18,745 nucleotides of DNA, from contig CADCLH010000032.1 in NCBI GenBank assembly GCA_902802215.1, positions 1-18,745 of the forward strand. The letters run 5' to 3'. How positions within the stretch are numbered: position 1 is the first letter of the stretch; each line of letters starts with the position of its first letter. The DNA comes from Oscillospiraceae bacterium. Its GTDB lineage: Bacteria > Bacillota > Clostridia > Oscillospirales > Oscillospiraceae. Shown piece by piece: positions 1 through 7,143 of this stretch. The notes below the pieces were generated by a model. The model had not been told where the DNA came from. It made no database searches and saw nothing but the letters and a program-made list of their open reading frames with translations. The position numbers were made by a program, and so were the translations under genes.

Positions 1-224
1 TTGAGGCGCTTGCCGGGCTGGCCGATGGACATCATCTCATGGAGCGTGGCCTCGATCTCGAAGCCGTTGCGCACAAAGTCGGTGGCGAGGCCGCCGGGCA
101 TGTTGTGCTTTTCAAGGATCAGGATGTCCTTGATGCCCCAGGCCTGCAGCTGCAGGCAGGCGGACATGCCGGCCAGAGCGCCGCCGATGATGACCACGTC
201 GTAATGGTCCTTGTAGAATTTCAT
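1..224 (-). CDS. FAD-dependent oxidoreductase, CrtI/phytoene-desaturase-like (3' end outside window)
   Basis: Only the first 74 codons are present; the gene runs off the left edge. The N-terminus is a Rossmann dinucleotide-binding fold. YDVVIIGGALAGMSA at about residues 8-22 matches the GxGxxG-type FAD loop, ILILEKHNMPGG at 34-45 matches the second strand with its acidic residue and PGG, and the following FEIEATLHEM resembles CrtI/carotenoid-isomerase-like proteins. Such enzymes use FAD to desaturate, saturate or isomerise polyenes or lipids, but the substrate cannot be told from this fragment. The ATG at 224 is preceded by GAAAGGA and GAGGGT. It lies 55 bases downstream of the PAI-like gene on the same strand and is probably its operon partner, with a hairpin between them. 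The FAD-oxidoreductase call is secure; the subfamily is less so. Confidence 0.8.
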   Translation of the reverse strand, partial: MKFYKDHYDVVIIGGALAGMSACLQLQAWGIKDILILEKHNMPGGLATDFVRNGFEIEATLHEMMSIGQPGKRL

Positions 225-243
225 ACCCTCATCCTTTCAAAAG

Positions 244-270
244 GTGCGGAGCGGTCAGGCCGCTCCGCAC
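244..270 (-). other. intercistronic stem-loop
   Basis: A perfect 11-bp inverted repeat (244-254 with 260-270, 5-base loop) lies between the stop of the PAI-like gene and the ribosome binding site of the CrtI-like gene. Read on the minus strand it is followed by CTTTTG, a short T run. It could be a weak terminator, an mRNA-stability element or a processing site that sets the ratio of the two products. The fold is seen in the sequence; the role is inferred. Confidence 0.55.
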
Positions 271-279
271 GGGATCGTT

Positions 280-1604
280 TCAGAAGAAGCGCTCGACCAG
301 CTCGCGGGAGTACTCGGCCGTCTCGTCCATATCGCCGAAGGCCATGATCTCGCCCGCGTAGTAGGTGTCGTACTTGCCCTGCATGGCCTCGACCTTGTCG
401 TACCAGCCGGCGGCGTAGTCCTCGGAGAAGACATGGGGGAAGTAGTAGACCGACCACTCGTTGACGACGTTGGAGGCGGGGTTGCGCATGGTCTTGAGGT
501 CGTCCAGCACCATCTGGCGGCAGGTATCGTAGGGGACCTCCTCCATCTTCTTGTGCTTGCGCAGCGCGTAGGTGGTGATGACCTGGTTGATGTCGTCCTT
601 CCAGCGGCGGTAGTAGACCATCAGATGGCCGAGCTTCTCGGGCACCATGTTGTCGAAGACATAGTAGGAGATCTCGGGGTGATCCTCGGGCTTGGTCTCG
701 ACGGCGAGCACGTCGTAGCGCTCGTAGTCGATCTTGGAGAAGAGCGCCTTCTCATCGTCGCGGGCGTCGAAGTACTCGACCATGCCCTTCTGGGCGCGGT
801 GACGATGATCTTGTCGTACTCCTCGACCTCGCCGTTGACGGTGACAAAGACCTTGCCGTCCCTGCGCTCGACCTTCTCGATCTTGCTGTTGAGGCGGGCG
901 GGGTTCTTCAGGTGGGCGTTGAGCTGCTCCCAGATGTACTGGGTGCCTTCCTTCCAGGTCCAGAGGTTGACCTTGACGAAGTTCATGCAGGTCTGGAAGT
1001 CCAGATACTTCAGGACGTAGGCCGCGGGGATCTCGTCAAAGTAGCCGTAGCCGAAGGAGGTGAAGGGCCCGATCCAGATCTTCTGCACGAGCTCGCAGCC
1101 GTTCTTCTTGCAGAACTCGCTGAAGGGCAGGGCCAGATCCTTGAGGTTGGGGTTCTCGCCCTGGACTCTCTCGCGGCCCGGGGTCACGGCGTAGCCGTCG
1201 TAACGGCCCTCGGCGACGCCGCGGTGGCCGTTGAGGTCATAGCCCTTGTACTTGGTCTCCAGCAGCTCGCCGAAGGTCTTGAGCTGCTTCTTCATCTTCA
1301 GCAGCCAGGGGTTGCGGATGATGTTGCCGAGCGTGCGGGCAAAGGGCTCGATCACGTTGCCGTTGGCGTCCTTGTAGTTGCGGTTGAGCTTGGGGCCGTC
1401 GTGCGTGATGCCGCAGAACTTCTCCACGTCCTCCACGGCGTAGTAGGAGGGCACGCCCATGATGGGAGACCAGCACTTGCCGCCGACGCGGTCGAGGCGC
1501 TCGAGGATGGTGTAGTTCTCATAGCCCTTCTGCTCGAGGTACATGCCCGCGGACAGGCCGGCAGGGCCGCCGCCGACGATGCAGATACGAATGTTTTTGT
1601 CCAT
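280..1604 (-). CDS. polyenoic fatty acid isomerase (PAI)-like FAD oxidoreductase, frameshifted
   Basis: The product belongs to the flavin amine-oxidoreductase fold. It opens with an FAD loop (CIVGGGPAGLSAGMYLEQ, residues 8-25) followed by RVGGKC. Along its length it recalls, from memory, the Propionibacterium acnes PAI that turns linoleate into conjugated linoleate. Shared stretches include GPFTSFGYGYFDEIPAAYVL, KYLDFQTCMNF, LWTWKEGTQ, LGHLMVYYRRW, ECRQMVLDD-like CRQMVLDD, and the tail YYFPHVFSEDYAAGWYDKVE with YAGEIM. ATG 1604 was chosen because GGAGGGT lies 5 bases upstream; in-frame ATGs at 1650 and 1694 lack such a site. The frame breaks at 792-794: codons from 1604 read to VTAP, then one extra base in the GGG run (CCC on the coding strand) is needed to continue into QKGMVEYFDARDDE and the stop at 280. 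The span of 1325 bases is one short of 442 codons. A conserved segment also seems missing after residue 47. Family confidence is high; activity is doubtful if the lesions are real. Confidence 0.82.
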
Positions 1605-1700
1605 AGTTACCCTCCGTTTTGTATTAGAATGTGCTGAGTTTGCCGAAGACATTTCTTCTATGATAAAGATACAACAATCTCCCCAAAAATTCATTATACA

Positions 1701-1729
1701 ATTATAAAAAAATGTCAGGTTTTTGACAG
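1701..1729 (-). promoter_or_regulatory. candidate promoter of the PAI-like operon
   Basis: On the minus strand CTGTCA (1729-1724) is followed after 17 bases by TATAAT (1706-1701). A second TATAAT lies 8 bases further on (1698-1693). The predicted start site leaves a leader of roughly 90 bases before ATG 1604. The -10 is perfect and the -35 matches 4 of 6. Confidence 0.55.
1713..1728. promoter_or_regulatory. TGTCA-N6-TGACA dyad, candidate operator
   Basis: A perfect 5-bp inverted repeat with a 6-base centre overlaps the -35 region of the minus-strand promoter. It lies about 20 bases upstream of the -35 of the divergent ligase promoter, so one bound dimer could control both operons. No regulator gene lies beside it in the window, so the binding protein is unknown. 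Confidence 0.4.
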
Positions 1730-1746
1730 ATCCTCCAAAATAACGC

Positions 1747-1775
1747 TTTGCAAGGCGGGTTCCCTATGGTATAGT
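1747..1775 (+). promoter_or_regulatory. candidate promoter of the ligase-ACP-thioesterase operon
   Basis: TTTGCA (1747-1752), a 17-base spacer and TATAGT (1770-1775) lie 35 bases upstream of the ligase start. This is a good sigma-A-type match and the only convincing one before 1811. Confidence 0.6.
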
Positions 1776-1810
1776 AGAGACACAAAATCAAAAAATGGGG
1801 AGGCATGCGC

Positions 1811-3166
1811 ATGCGTTTTGAATCCTTTTCCCATATGTTGCGGCACTGGGCCGAAACGAGCCCGGACCGGCCCGCCCTGCTCTTTGACGACGGCGGCGGG
1901 GTCGGGCAGCTCAGCTTCGCGCAGCTGAAAGACGCGGTGGACAAACGCGCCGACGAGCTGCGCGCGGGCGGGAAAACCTGTCTCGGCGTCCTCGCCGACG
2001 GCAGCCTCGGCTGCGTGATCGAGATCTTCGCCGCGGCGCAGGCCGGGCTGCAGATCGTCATGCTCGACGCCGCCCTGCCCGACAAGGTGCTGACGGGACT
2101 TCTCGGCTACGCCGACGTGGACAGCCTCTGGGGCGACGAGGAGCTCCGCGAGGAGCTCGCGCCCGCGCTCACACCCGGCGTCAAAGATGGGGCCGGGAAG
2201 CTCCTGTTCTTCACCTCCGGCACGACCGAGCGCTCCAAGGCCGTGGTCCTGACCGACCACAGCCTCTGCCAGAGCGCGTACAACGGCGGTGAAAAGCTCC
2301 CGCTCTCGCCGGAGGACAGGCTGCTGTGCATGCTGCCGCTGGGCCATGTGTTCGGCTTCGTGTGCGGCCTTTTGTGGGGCCTGAGCTGCGGCGCCGCCGT
2401 CGCCCTCGGCCGCGGACCGCGCCACTACGCGGACGACTGCGTGTTCTTTAAACCCACGGCGCTGTCGGCCGTGCCGCTGCTTCTCGGCTTTCTGATCCAG
2501 CGCCGCCTCTTCAATCCCGAGCTCAGGCTCGTGCTTGTCGGCGCGGGCGACTGCTCGCGTCCCCTGCTCGAGGCCGCGGCCCGGATGGGCGTGCGCGTCA
2601 GCTTCGGCTACGGCCTGACCGAGACGAGCTCGGGCGTGGCCATCAGCGTCTCGGGCGACCCCTTCGCCATGGAGATCTGCCCGGACGACACGATCACCCT
2701 GGCCGAGGACGGGGAGATCCTGATCCAGGCGCCCACCTGCATGATGCAGGGCTACTACAAGCGCCCCGCCGACACCGCGGCGGTGCTGACGGACGGCGTG
2801 CTGCACAGCGGCGACCTCGGCCGCTTTGACGAGGACGGGAAGCTCCACATCACCGGACGCAAGAAGGACATGCTGGTCCTGCCCGACGGAACGAAGCTCT
2901 TCCTGCCCGAGTATGAGGCCGAGCTCATGCGGGCCCTCGGCCACCCCGAGCTCGCCGTGATCCTGATGAACAGCCGCCCCGTGCTGGTCTACTCCGGCGA
3001 GGCCGACGAAAAAGAGCTCGCGGAGAAGCTCCGGCCGCTGATGGCCGAGCGGCCGAGAGGCCAGCAGCTCGCCCGTATCCTGATCACAGACGACCCGCTG
3101 CCGCGCACGGCCACGGGAAAAATCAAGCGCTGGGAGCTCCAGCAGAAGATGGAGAGAACGCTATGA
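1811..3166 (+). CDS. AMP-dependent acyl ligase (acyl-CoA/acyl-ACP synthetase family)
   Basis: This is a 451-residue ANL-superfamily adenylating enzyme. It would activate a carboxylic acid as acyl-AMP and pass it to a thiol, here probably the ACP encoded next. Visible motifs are the phosphate loop FFTSGTTERSK (133-143), FGYGLTETSSG (265-275), SGDLGRFDEDGKLHITGRKK (333-352), and C-terminal PRTATGKIKRWE with the expected catalytic lysine at 437. It is somewhat shorter than typical acyl-CoA synthetases, closer to compact ligases that load carrier proteins. ATG 1811 is preferred over ATG 1805 because GGGGAGG ends at 1803, giving 7 bases of spacing instead of 1. Its stop overlaps the ACP start (ATGA). 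A fatty acid is the likely substrate, judging by the downstream acyl-ACP thioesterase and the divergent PAI-like gene; an aryl or amino acid cannot be excluded. Confidence 0.9.
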   Translation: MRFESFSHMLRHWAETSPDRPALLFDDGGGVGQLSFAQLKDAVDKRADELRAGGKTCLGVLADGSLGCVIEIFAAAQAGLQIVMLDAALPDKVLTGLLGYADVDSLWGDEELREELAPALTPGVKDGAGKLLFFTSGTTERSKAVVLTDHSLCQSAYNGGEKLPLSPEDRLLCMLPLGHVFGFVCGLLWGLSCGAAVALGRGPRHYADDCVFFKPTALSAVPLLLGFLIQRRLFNPELRLVLVGAGDCSRPLLEAAARMGVRVSFGYGLTETSSGVAISVSGDPFAMEICPDDTITLAEDGEILIQAPTCMMQGYYKRPADTAAVLTDGVLHSGDLGRFDEDGKLHITGRKKDMLVLPDGTKLFLPEYEAELMRALGHPELAVILMNSRPVLVYSGEADEKELAEKLRPLMAERPRGQQLARILITDDPLPRTATGKIKRWELQQKMERTL

Positions 3167-3414
3167 CAAGAGAAGAAGTACTTGAAAAGATCCGCAAGGT
3201 CATCCGCGACAGCGTGCCCGAGATGGTCGGCAGCGAGCTGAACGAGGACACCGTCATCAACACCGAGACCGCCATCGACTCCATGGGCTTTATTCTGGTC
3301 ATCTGCAAGCTCGAGGCGCTGTTCAACGTGCGCATCCCCGAGCGGCAGTGGTCGAAGCTGTCCACCCTGGGCGACGTGGCCGACGCCATTATGAAGCGTC
3401 TGCCCCAGGCATGA
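3163..3414 (+). CDS. acyl carrier protein
   Basis: This is an 83-residue acidic helical protein of normal ACP length. The motif AIDSMGFILVICKLE (38-52) contains the phosphopantetheine attachment serine at residue 40, in the DSM form of the DSL signature. Start and stop both overlap neighbours by ATGA junctions, with the ligase upstream and the thioesterase downstream, so the three are probably translationally coupled. The overlap and the lack of fatty-acid-synthase genes nearby suggest a dedicated carrier for the acyl group activated by the ligase rather than the housekeeping ACP. Activation by a phosphopantetheinyl transferase encoded elsewhere is assumed. Confidence 0.9.
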   Translation: MTREEVLEKIRKVIRDSVPEMVGSELNEDTVINTETAIDSMGFILVICKLEALFNVRIPERQWSKLSTLGDVADAIMKRLPQA

Positions 3415-4121
3415 GCGTCTATCGGAAGCAGCTCCGTCTGCGCAACCGCGACGTCAACCTCCATCGCACTCTCCGCACCTCGACGATGTTCGAGTGGATG
3501 CAGGAGGCCTCGATCCGCCACACGGAGGAGCTCGGCATGGGCCGGGAGATGACGCTCGACCGCGGCCTGCTGTGGGTGGTCACGCTCCAGCGCGCCGAGA
3601 TTGCCCGCATGCCCGAATATGACGAGTGCGTCACGCTCGAGTCCTGGCCGGGCGAGACCATGCACCTGCTCTTCCCCCGCTACTACCGCCTGCTGGACGC
3701 GGAGGGCGGGACCCTCGTCGCCGCCAGCGCCCTCTGGGCGCTGGTCGACAGCGAGTCGCGGCGCATGGTTTTCCCCGACCGCTACGGCGTGCGCGTCGAC
3801 GGCGTCGTGACCGGGCATGAGATCGCCCTGCCCTCTCCCCCGCGCCGGGCCGAGGGCGGCGTGAGCATGTCCTTTACCGTCCCGTTCAGCTATGTGGATC
3901 TCAACGGCCACATGAACAACACCCGGTATTTCGATCTGGCGGAGGACTTTCTGCCCGCCGCTGCCGAAGGCCGGGCGCTGAAGGAGCTGTCGGTGGAGTA
4001 CGCCAACGAGGCCAGGCTCGGCGACACGCTTACCCTCACGCGCGAGCAGACGGAGGACGCCGTTTTCCTCAGCGGTGAGACCGACCGCAAGATCTTCCGC
4101 ATGCGCCTCAAATACGAATAA
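3411..4121 (+). CDS. acyl-ACP thioesterase (FatA/FatB-like double hotdog)
   Basis: This 236-residue protein hydrolyses acyl-ACP to free fatty acid plus ACP. It has two hotdog halves. The first begins with RNRDVNLHRTLRTSTMFEWM (11-30) followed by QEAS, typical of the acyl-ACP thioesterase N-terminal half. The second carries the catalytic-type motif VDLNGHMNNTRYFDLAED (162-179) with the Asp/Asn/His pattern. Its length fits bacterial acyl-ACP thioesterases. ATG 3411 overlaps the ACP stop (ATGA); in-frame codons further upstream would run deep into the ACP gene. The next gene follows after 29 bases. Together with ligase and ACP it forms a load-carry-release module, so the final product is probably a free acid. 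Confidence 0.9.
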   Translation: MSVYRKQLRLRNRDVNLHRTLRTSTMFEWMQEASIRHTEELGMGREMTLDRGLLWVVTLQRAEIARMPEYDECVTLESWPGETMHLLFPRYYRLLDAEGGTLVAASALWALVDSESRRMVFPDRYGVRVDGVVTGHEIALPSPPRRAEGGVSMSFTVPFSYVDLNGHMNNTRYFDLAEDFLPAAAEGRALKELSVEYANEARLGDTLTLTREQTEDAVFLSGETDRKIFRMRLKYE

Positions 4122-4150
4122 GTCAATATACACCATAAAGGAGAGAGATC

Positions 4151-6800
4151 ATGGCACATCTGAGACCGAAAATCGTAAAACTCTGTCACGTCATCGGCGG
4201 CATTTCCGGCGTCGTCAACAAGATCGACGAGAACGCGCCCGAGTACTACGCTCTGGCCGACATCGTCAGCGACGACGAGGCCGATCTCGCCATCGCGGCG
4301 GGTCTGCGCAAGGAGAGGACCGCGGGCTGGCTCGCCAAAAAGGTTGGCAAGAGCGTGGAGGAGATCATGCCCTCGCTCGACAATCTGGTGTCCTACGGCG
4401 TGTTCCGCCGCACCTTCAGCCAGAAGGACGGCGAGGACGTCTACTACATGCAGATCTTCGCCCCCGGCATCCTGGAGATGATGGTCAACAACGTGGAGCT
4501 GATGAAGGCCCACCCCGAGGTCGGCCGCGCCTTTGAGGAGTACACCCGCATCCGCATGCAGACCATGGGCCCCATCCTGCCCGACGGCTACGGCCTGATG
4601 CGCGTCATCCCCGTGGAGAGCGCCCTCGAGGGCATCCCCAACGTCAGCCCCTACGAGAGGCTGAGCTACTATCTGGACAAGTACGACATCTTCTCCGTCT
4701 CCCCCTGCTCCTGCCGCGCCTCCCGCACCAGCATCAACGACGGCTGCGGCCACCTCGATCAGGAGATGTGCATCCAGATGGGCAAGGGCGCGGAGCACTA
4801 CATCCGCTCCGGCCGCGCCAAGCAGATCACGAAAGAGGAAGTGCTGGAAATCATCAAGCGGGCCGAGGAAAACGGCCTCATGCACGACATCCCCAACATT
4901 GAGGAGGCGGGCGACTCCGCCGCCATCTGCAACTGCTGCGCCTGCGCCTGCTTCGGTCTGCGCGCGGGTCTGATGTTCGGCGCGCGCGACGCGATCCGCT
5001 CCAACTTCGTGGCGGAGGTCGACGAGGCCAAGTGCGTGGCCTGCGCCCAGTGCGTGGAGAACTGCCCGGCCAACGCCCTCAAGCTCGGCCAGAAGCTCTG
5101 CTCGAGCGAGGAGATCCCCGTGCCCGAGTACGCCTCCATCGTCAACACCTTCAACTTCAAGAACGCCTTCAACCCCGGCTACCGCGAGAACCGCGAGGAC
5201 GTGCTGCCCTCCGGCACCGCGCCCTGCAAGACCGCCTGCCCCGCGCACATCGCCGTGCAGGGCTATCTGAAGCTCGCCGCGCAGGGCCGCTACACCGACG
5301 CGCTGGAGCTCATCAAGAAGGAGAACCCCTTCCCCGCCGTCTGCGGCCGCATCTGCAACAAGCGCTGCGAGGCCGAGTGCACCCGCGGTCAAGCGCTTCA
5401 TCGCCGACCACGATCTCAACGAGGAAACGCGCTTCATCCCCAAGATGGTCAACCAGATCGGCAGACCCTACACCGAGAAGATCGCCGTCATCGGCGCGGG
5501 CCCCGCGGGCATGAGCTGCGCCTACTACCTCGCCAACAAGGGCTACCCCGTCACGGTCTTCGACCGCAACCCGGTCCCCGGCGGCATGCTGGTGCTCGGC
5601 ATCCCGAGCTTCCGTCTGGAAAAGGACGTGCTCAACGCCGAGATCGACATCCTGCGCGAAATGGGCGTGGAGTTCAAATGCGGCGTCGAGGTCGGAAAAG
5701 ACGTCACGATCCAGCAGCTGCGCGACGAGGGCTACAAGGGCTTCTATCTCGCCATCGGCGCGCAGAAATCCTCCCCGCTGAACGTCAAGGGCGACGATCT
5801 GCAGGGCGTCTGGGGCGGCGTCGAGTTCCTGCGCGAGGTCAACCTCGGCGCGCGGCCCGACATCGGCAAAAAGTGCGCGGTCATCGGCGGCGGCAACGTC
5901 GCGATGGACGTCTGCCGCACCGCCGTGCGTCTCGGCGCGGAGGAGACCTACGTCCTCTACCGCCGCTCCGAGGCCGAGCTGCCCGCCGATCCCGACGAGG
6001 TCAGGGAGGCCGTGCGCGAGGGCGTGAAGTTCCGCTACCTCGTCGCGCCCGCCGAGATCATCGGCAGCGAGGGCAGGGTCAGGCAGATCATGGTCGAGCT
6101 CATGGAGCTCGGCGAGCCCGACGCCAAGGGCCGCCGCAAGCCCGTCGGCACCGGGAAGTACGAGTTCATCGACGTCGACAGCGTGATCTCCGCCATCGGC
6201 CAGACGGTCGACTGGGGCGAGCTCGACGTCGGCGCGCTCAAAACCGACAAGCGCGGTCTCGCCCAGGCCGACGCCCTCACCTATCAGAGCGCCCAGCCGG
6301 ACATCTTTGTCGGCGGCGACGTGCTGACCGGGCCGAAGTTTGCCATCGACGCCATCGCGGCCGGCAAGGAGGCCGCCATCTCCCTGCACCGCTTCGTGCA
6401 CCCCGGTCAGACCCTCACCATGGGCCGCGACCGCCGCGTCTACCGCGAGCTCGACAAGGAGCACGCGCTGGTCTCCCTCGGCGGCTTCGACACCGACCGC
6501 CGTCAGGAGCCCGGCTACAACGAGGCCAAGGCCAAGACCTTCTCCGACGCGCGCGTCACCTTCACCGAGGAGCAGGTCCGCAGGGAGTGCGCCCGCTGCC
6601 TCGGCTGCGGCGCGACCAAGGTGGACGAGTACCTGTGCATCGGCTGCGGCCTGTGCACCACCAAGTGCAAGTTCGACGCCATCAAGCTCAAAAAGGTCAG
6701 AGACTGGCACGCCGGCGCCTTTGAGACCATGCCCATCAAGGTCGCCGAGGGTCTTGTCAAGCGCACCGGCAAGATCATCCGCAACAACCTGAACAAGTAA
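4151..6800 (+). CDS. multidomain Fe-S/FAD NADPH-type oxidoreductase (GltD-like), frame broken at 5387
   Basis: The protein would be about 890 residues. In order: a winged-helix-like segment (about 35-90); a Cys-rich domain with C186, C188, C199, C207 and CNCCACAC (260-267); a 2[4Fe-4S]-type half site CVACAQCVENCP (295-306); and a GltD-type N-terminal Fe-S helical domain (PCKTACPAHIAVQGY from 358, then C398, C402, C406, C410). The second frame carries FAD loop AVIGAGPAGMSCAYY, NAD(P) loop VIGGGNVAMD with LYRRSEAELPAD (arginines suggesting NADPH), VGGD, and a C-terminal ferredoxin site (CARCLGCG, CIGCGLCTTKC). Frame 4151 reads to CTRG at 5389, then frame 5388 onward (VKRFIADHDL) reads to the stop at 6798-6800. 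GltD relatives have about 10-11 residues here, so 32-35 bases appear lost. GGAGAG precedes ATG 4151. Likely role: moving electrons from NADPH to a partner enzyme; the acceptor is unknown. Confidence 0.85.
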
Positions 6801-7141
6801 TGCACGAGCTCGGGATCTGCGACGCCGTCCTCAAAACCGTGGACGGCATCGCAAAGCAGGAGCAGCTCACGGTCGTGAGCAGGGTCACGCTGGAGGTGGG
6901 CATGCTCTCCGGCGTCATCCCCGCCTTCCTGGCCGACTGCTGGCAGGCGGTCATCGACGGCACGCCCTACGCGCAGACGGAGCTCGCGATCGAGACCATC
7001 AACGGTCTGGCGCGGTGCGAGGACTGCGGGCACGAGTTCAGCGCCGATCTCGAGCGGCTGTACTGCCCGAAATGCATGAGCCGCCGCCTCACGCCGCTGA
7101 CCGGCACCGACCTGACGATCAAGGAGATTGAGGGGGACTGA
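6800..7141 (+). CDS. hypA: HypA/HybF-like nickel metallochaperone
   Basis: This 113-residue protein has the HypA N-terminus MHELGI, whose His2 and Glu3 form the nickel site in the family. It also has a zinc-ribbon with C73/C76 and C89/C92 (CEDCGHEF and CPKCMSRR), and its length is normal. HypA delivers Ni to [NiFe] hydrogenase precursors with HypB. The start overlaps the stop of the Fe-S oxidoreductase (TAATG), showing tight coupling. No hydrogenase subunit, hypB or other hyp gene lies in the window, so its client is unknown. It may serve a hydrogenase elsewhere, or a nickel or zinc step linked to this operon. Confidence 0.88.
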   Translation: MHELGICDAVLKTVDGIAKQEQLTVVSRVTLEVGMLSGVIPAFLADCWQAVIDGTPYAQTELAIETINGLARCEDCGHEFSADLERLYCPKCMSRRLTPLTGTDLTIKEIEGD

Positions 7142-7143
7142 CG

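Noticed and set aside
244..1020. 258-codon plus-strand open frame over the PAI-like gene
   Set aside because: It is antisense to a gene with clear FAD motifs, has Val/Leu/Asp-rich composition typical of mirrored GC-rich codons, and no binding site or domain.
1605..1694. Riboswitch or structured leader upstream of the PAI-like gene
   Set aside because: Only a 5-bp hairpin is visible and it does not match any leader motif I know.
3890..5452. 520-codon minus-strand open frame over the thioesterase and oxidoreductase
   Set aside because: It is Ala/Val/Gly/Asp-rich with no motif, and opposite to genes with strong family signatures.
4151..6724. 857-residue uninterrupted reading of the oxidoreductase frame
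   Set aside because: After about 5389 it becomes Arg/Gly-rich nonsense while the true FAD/NADPH motifs appear in the other frame, so the uninterrupted frame is not the natural product.
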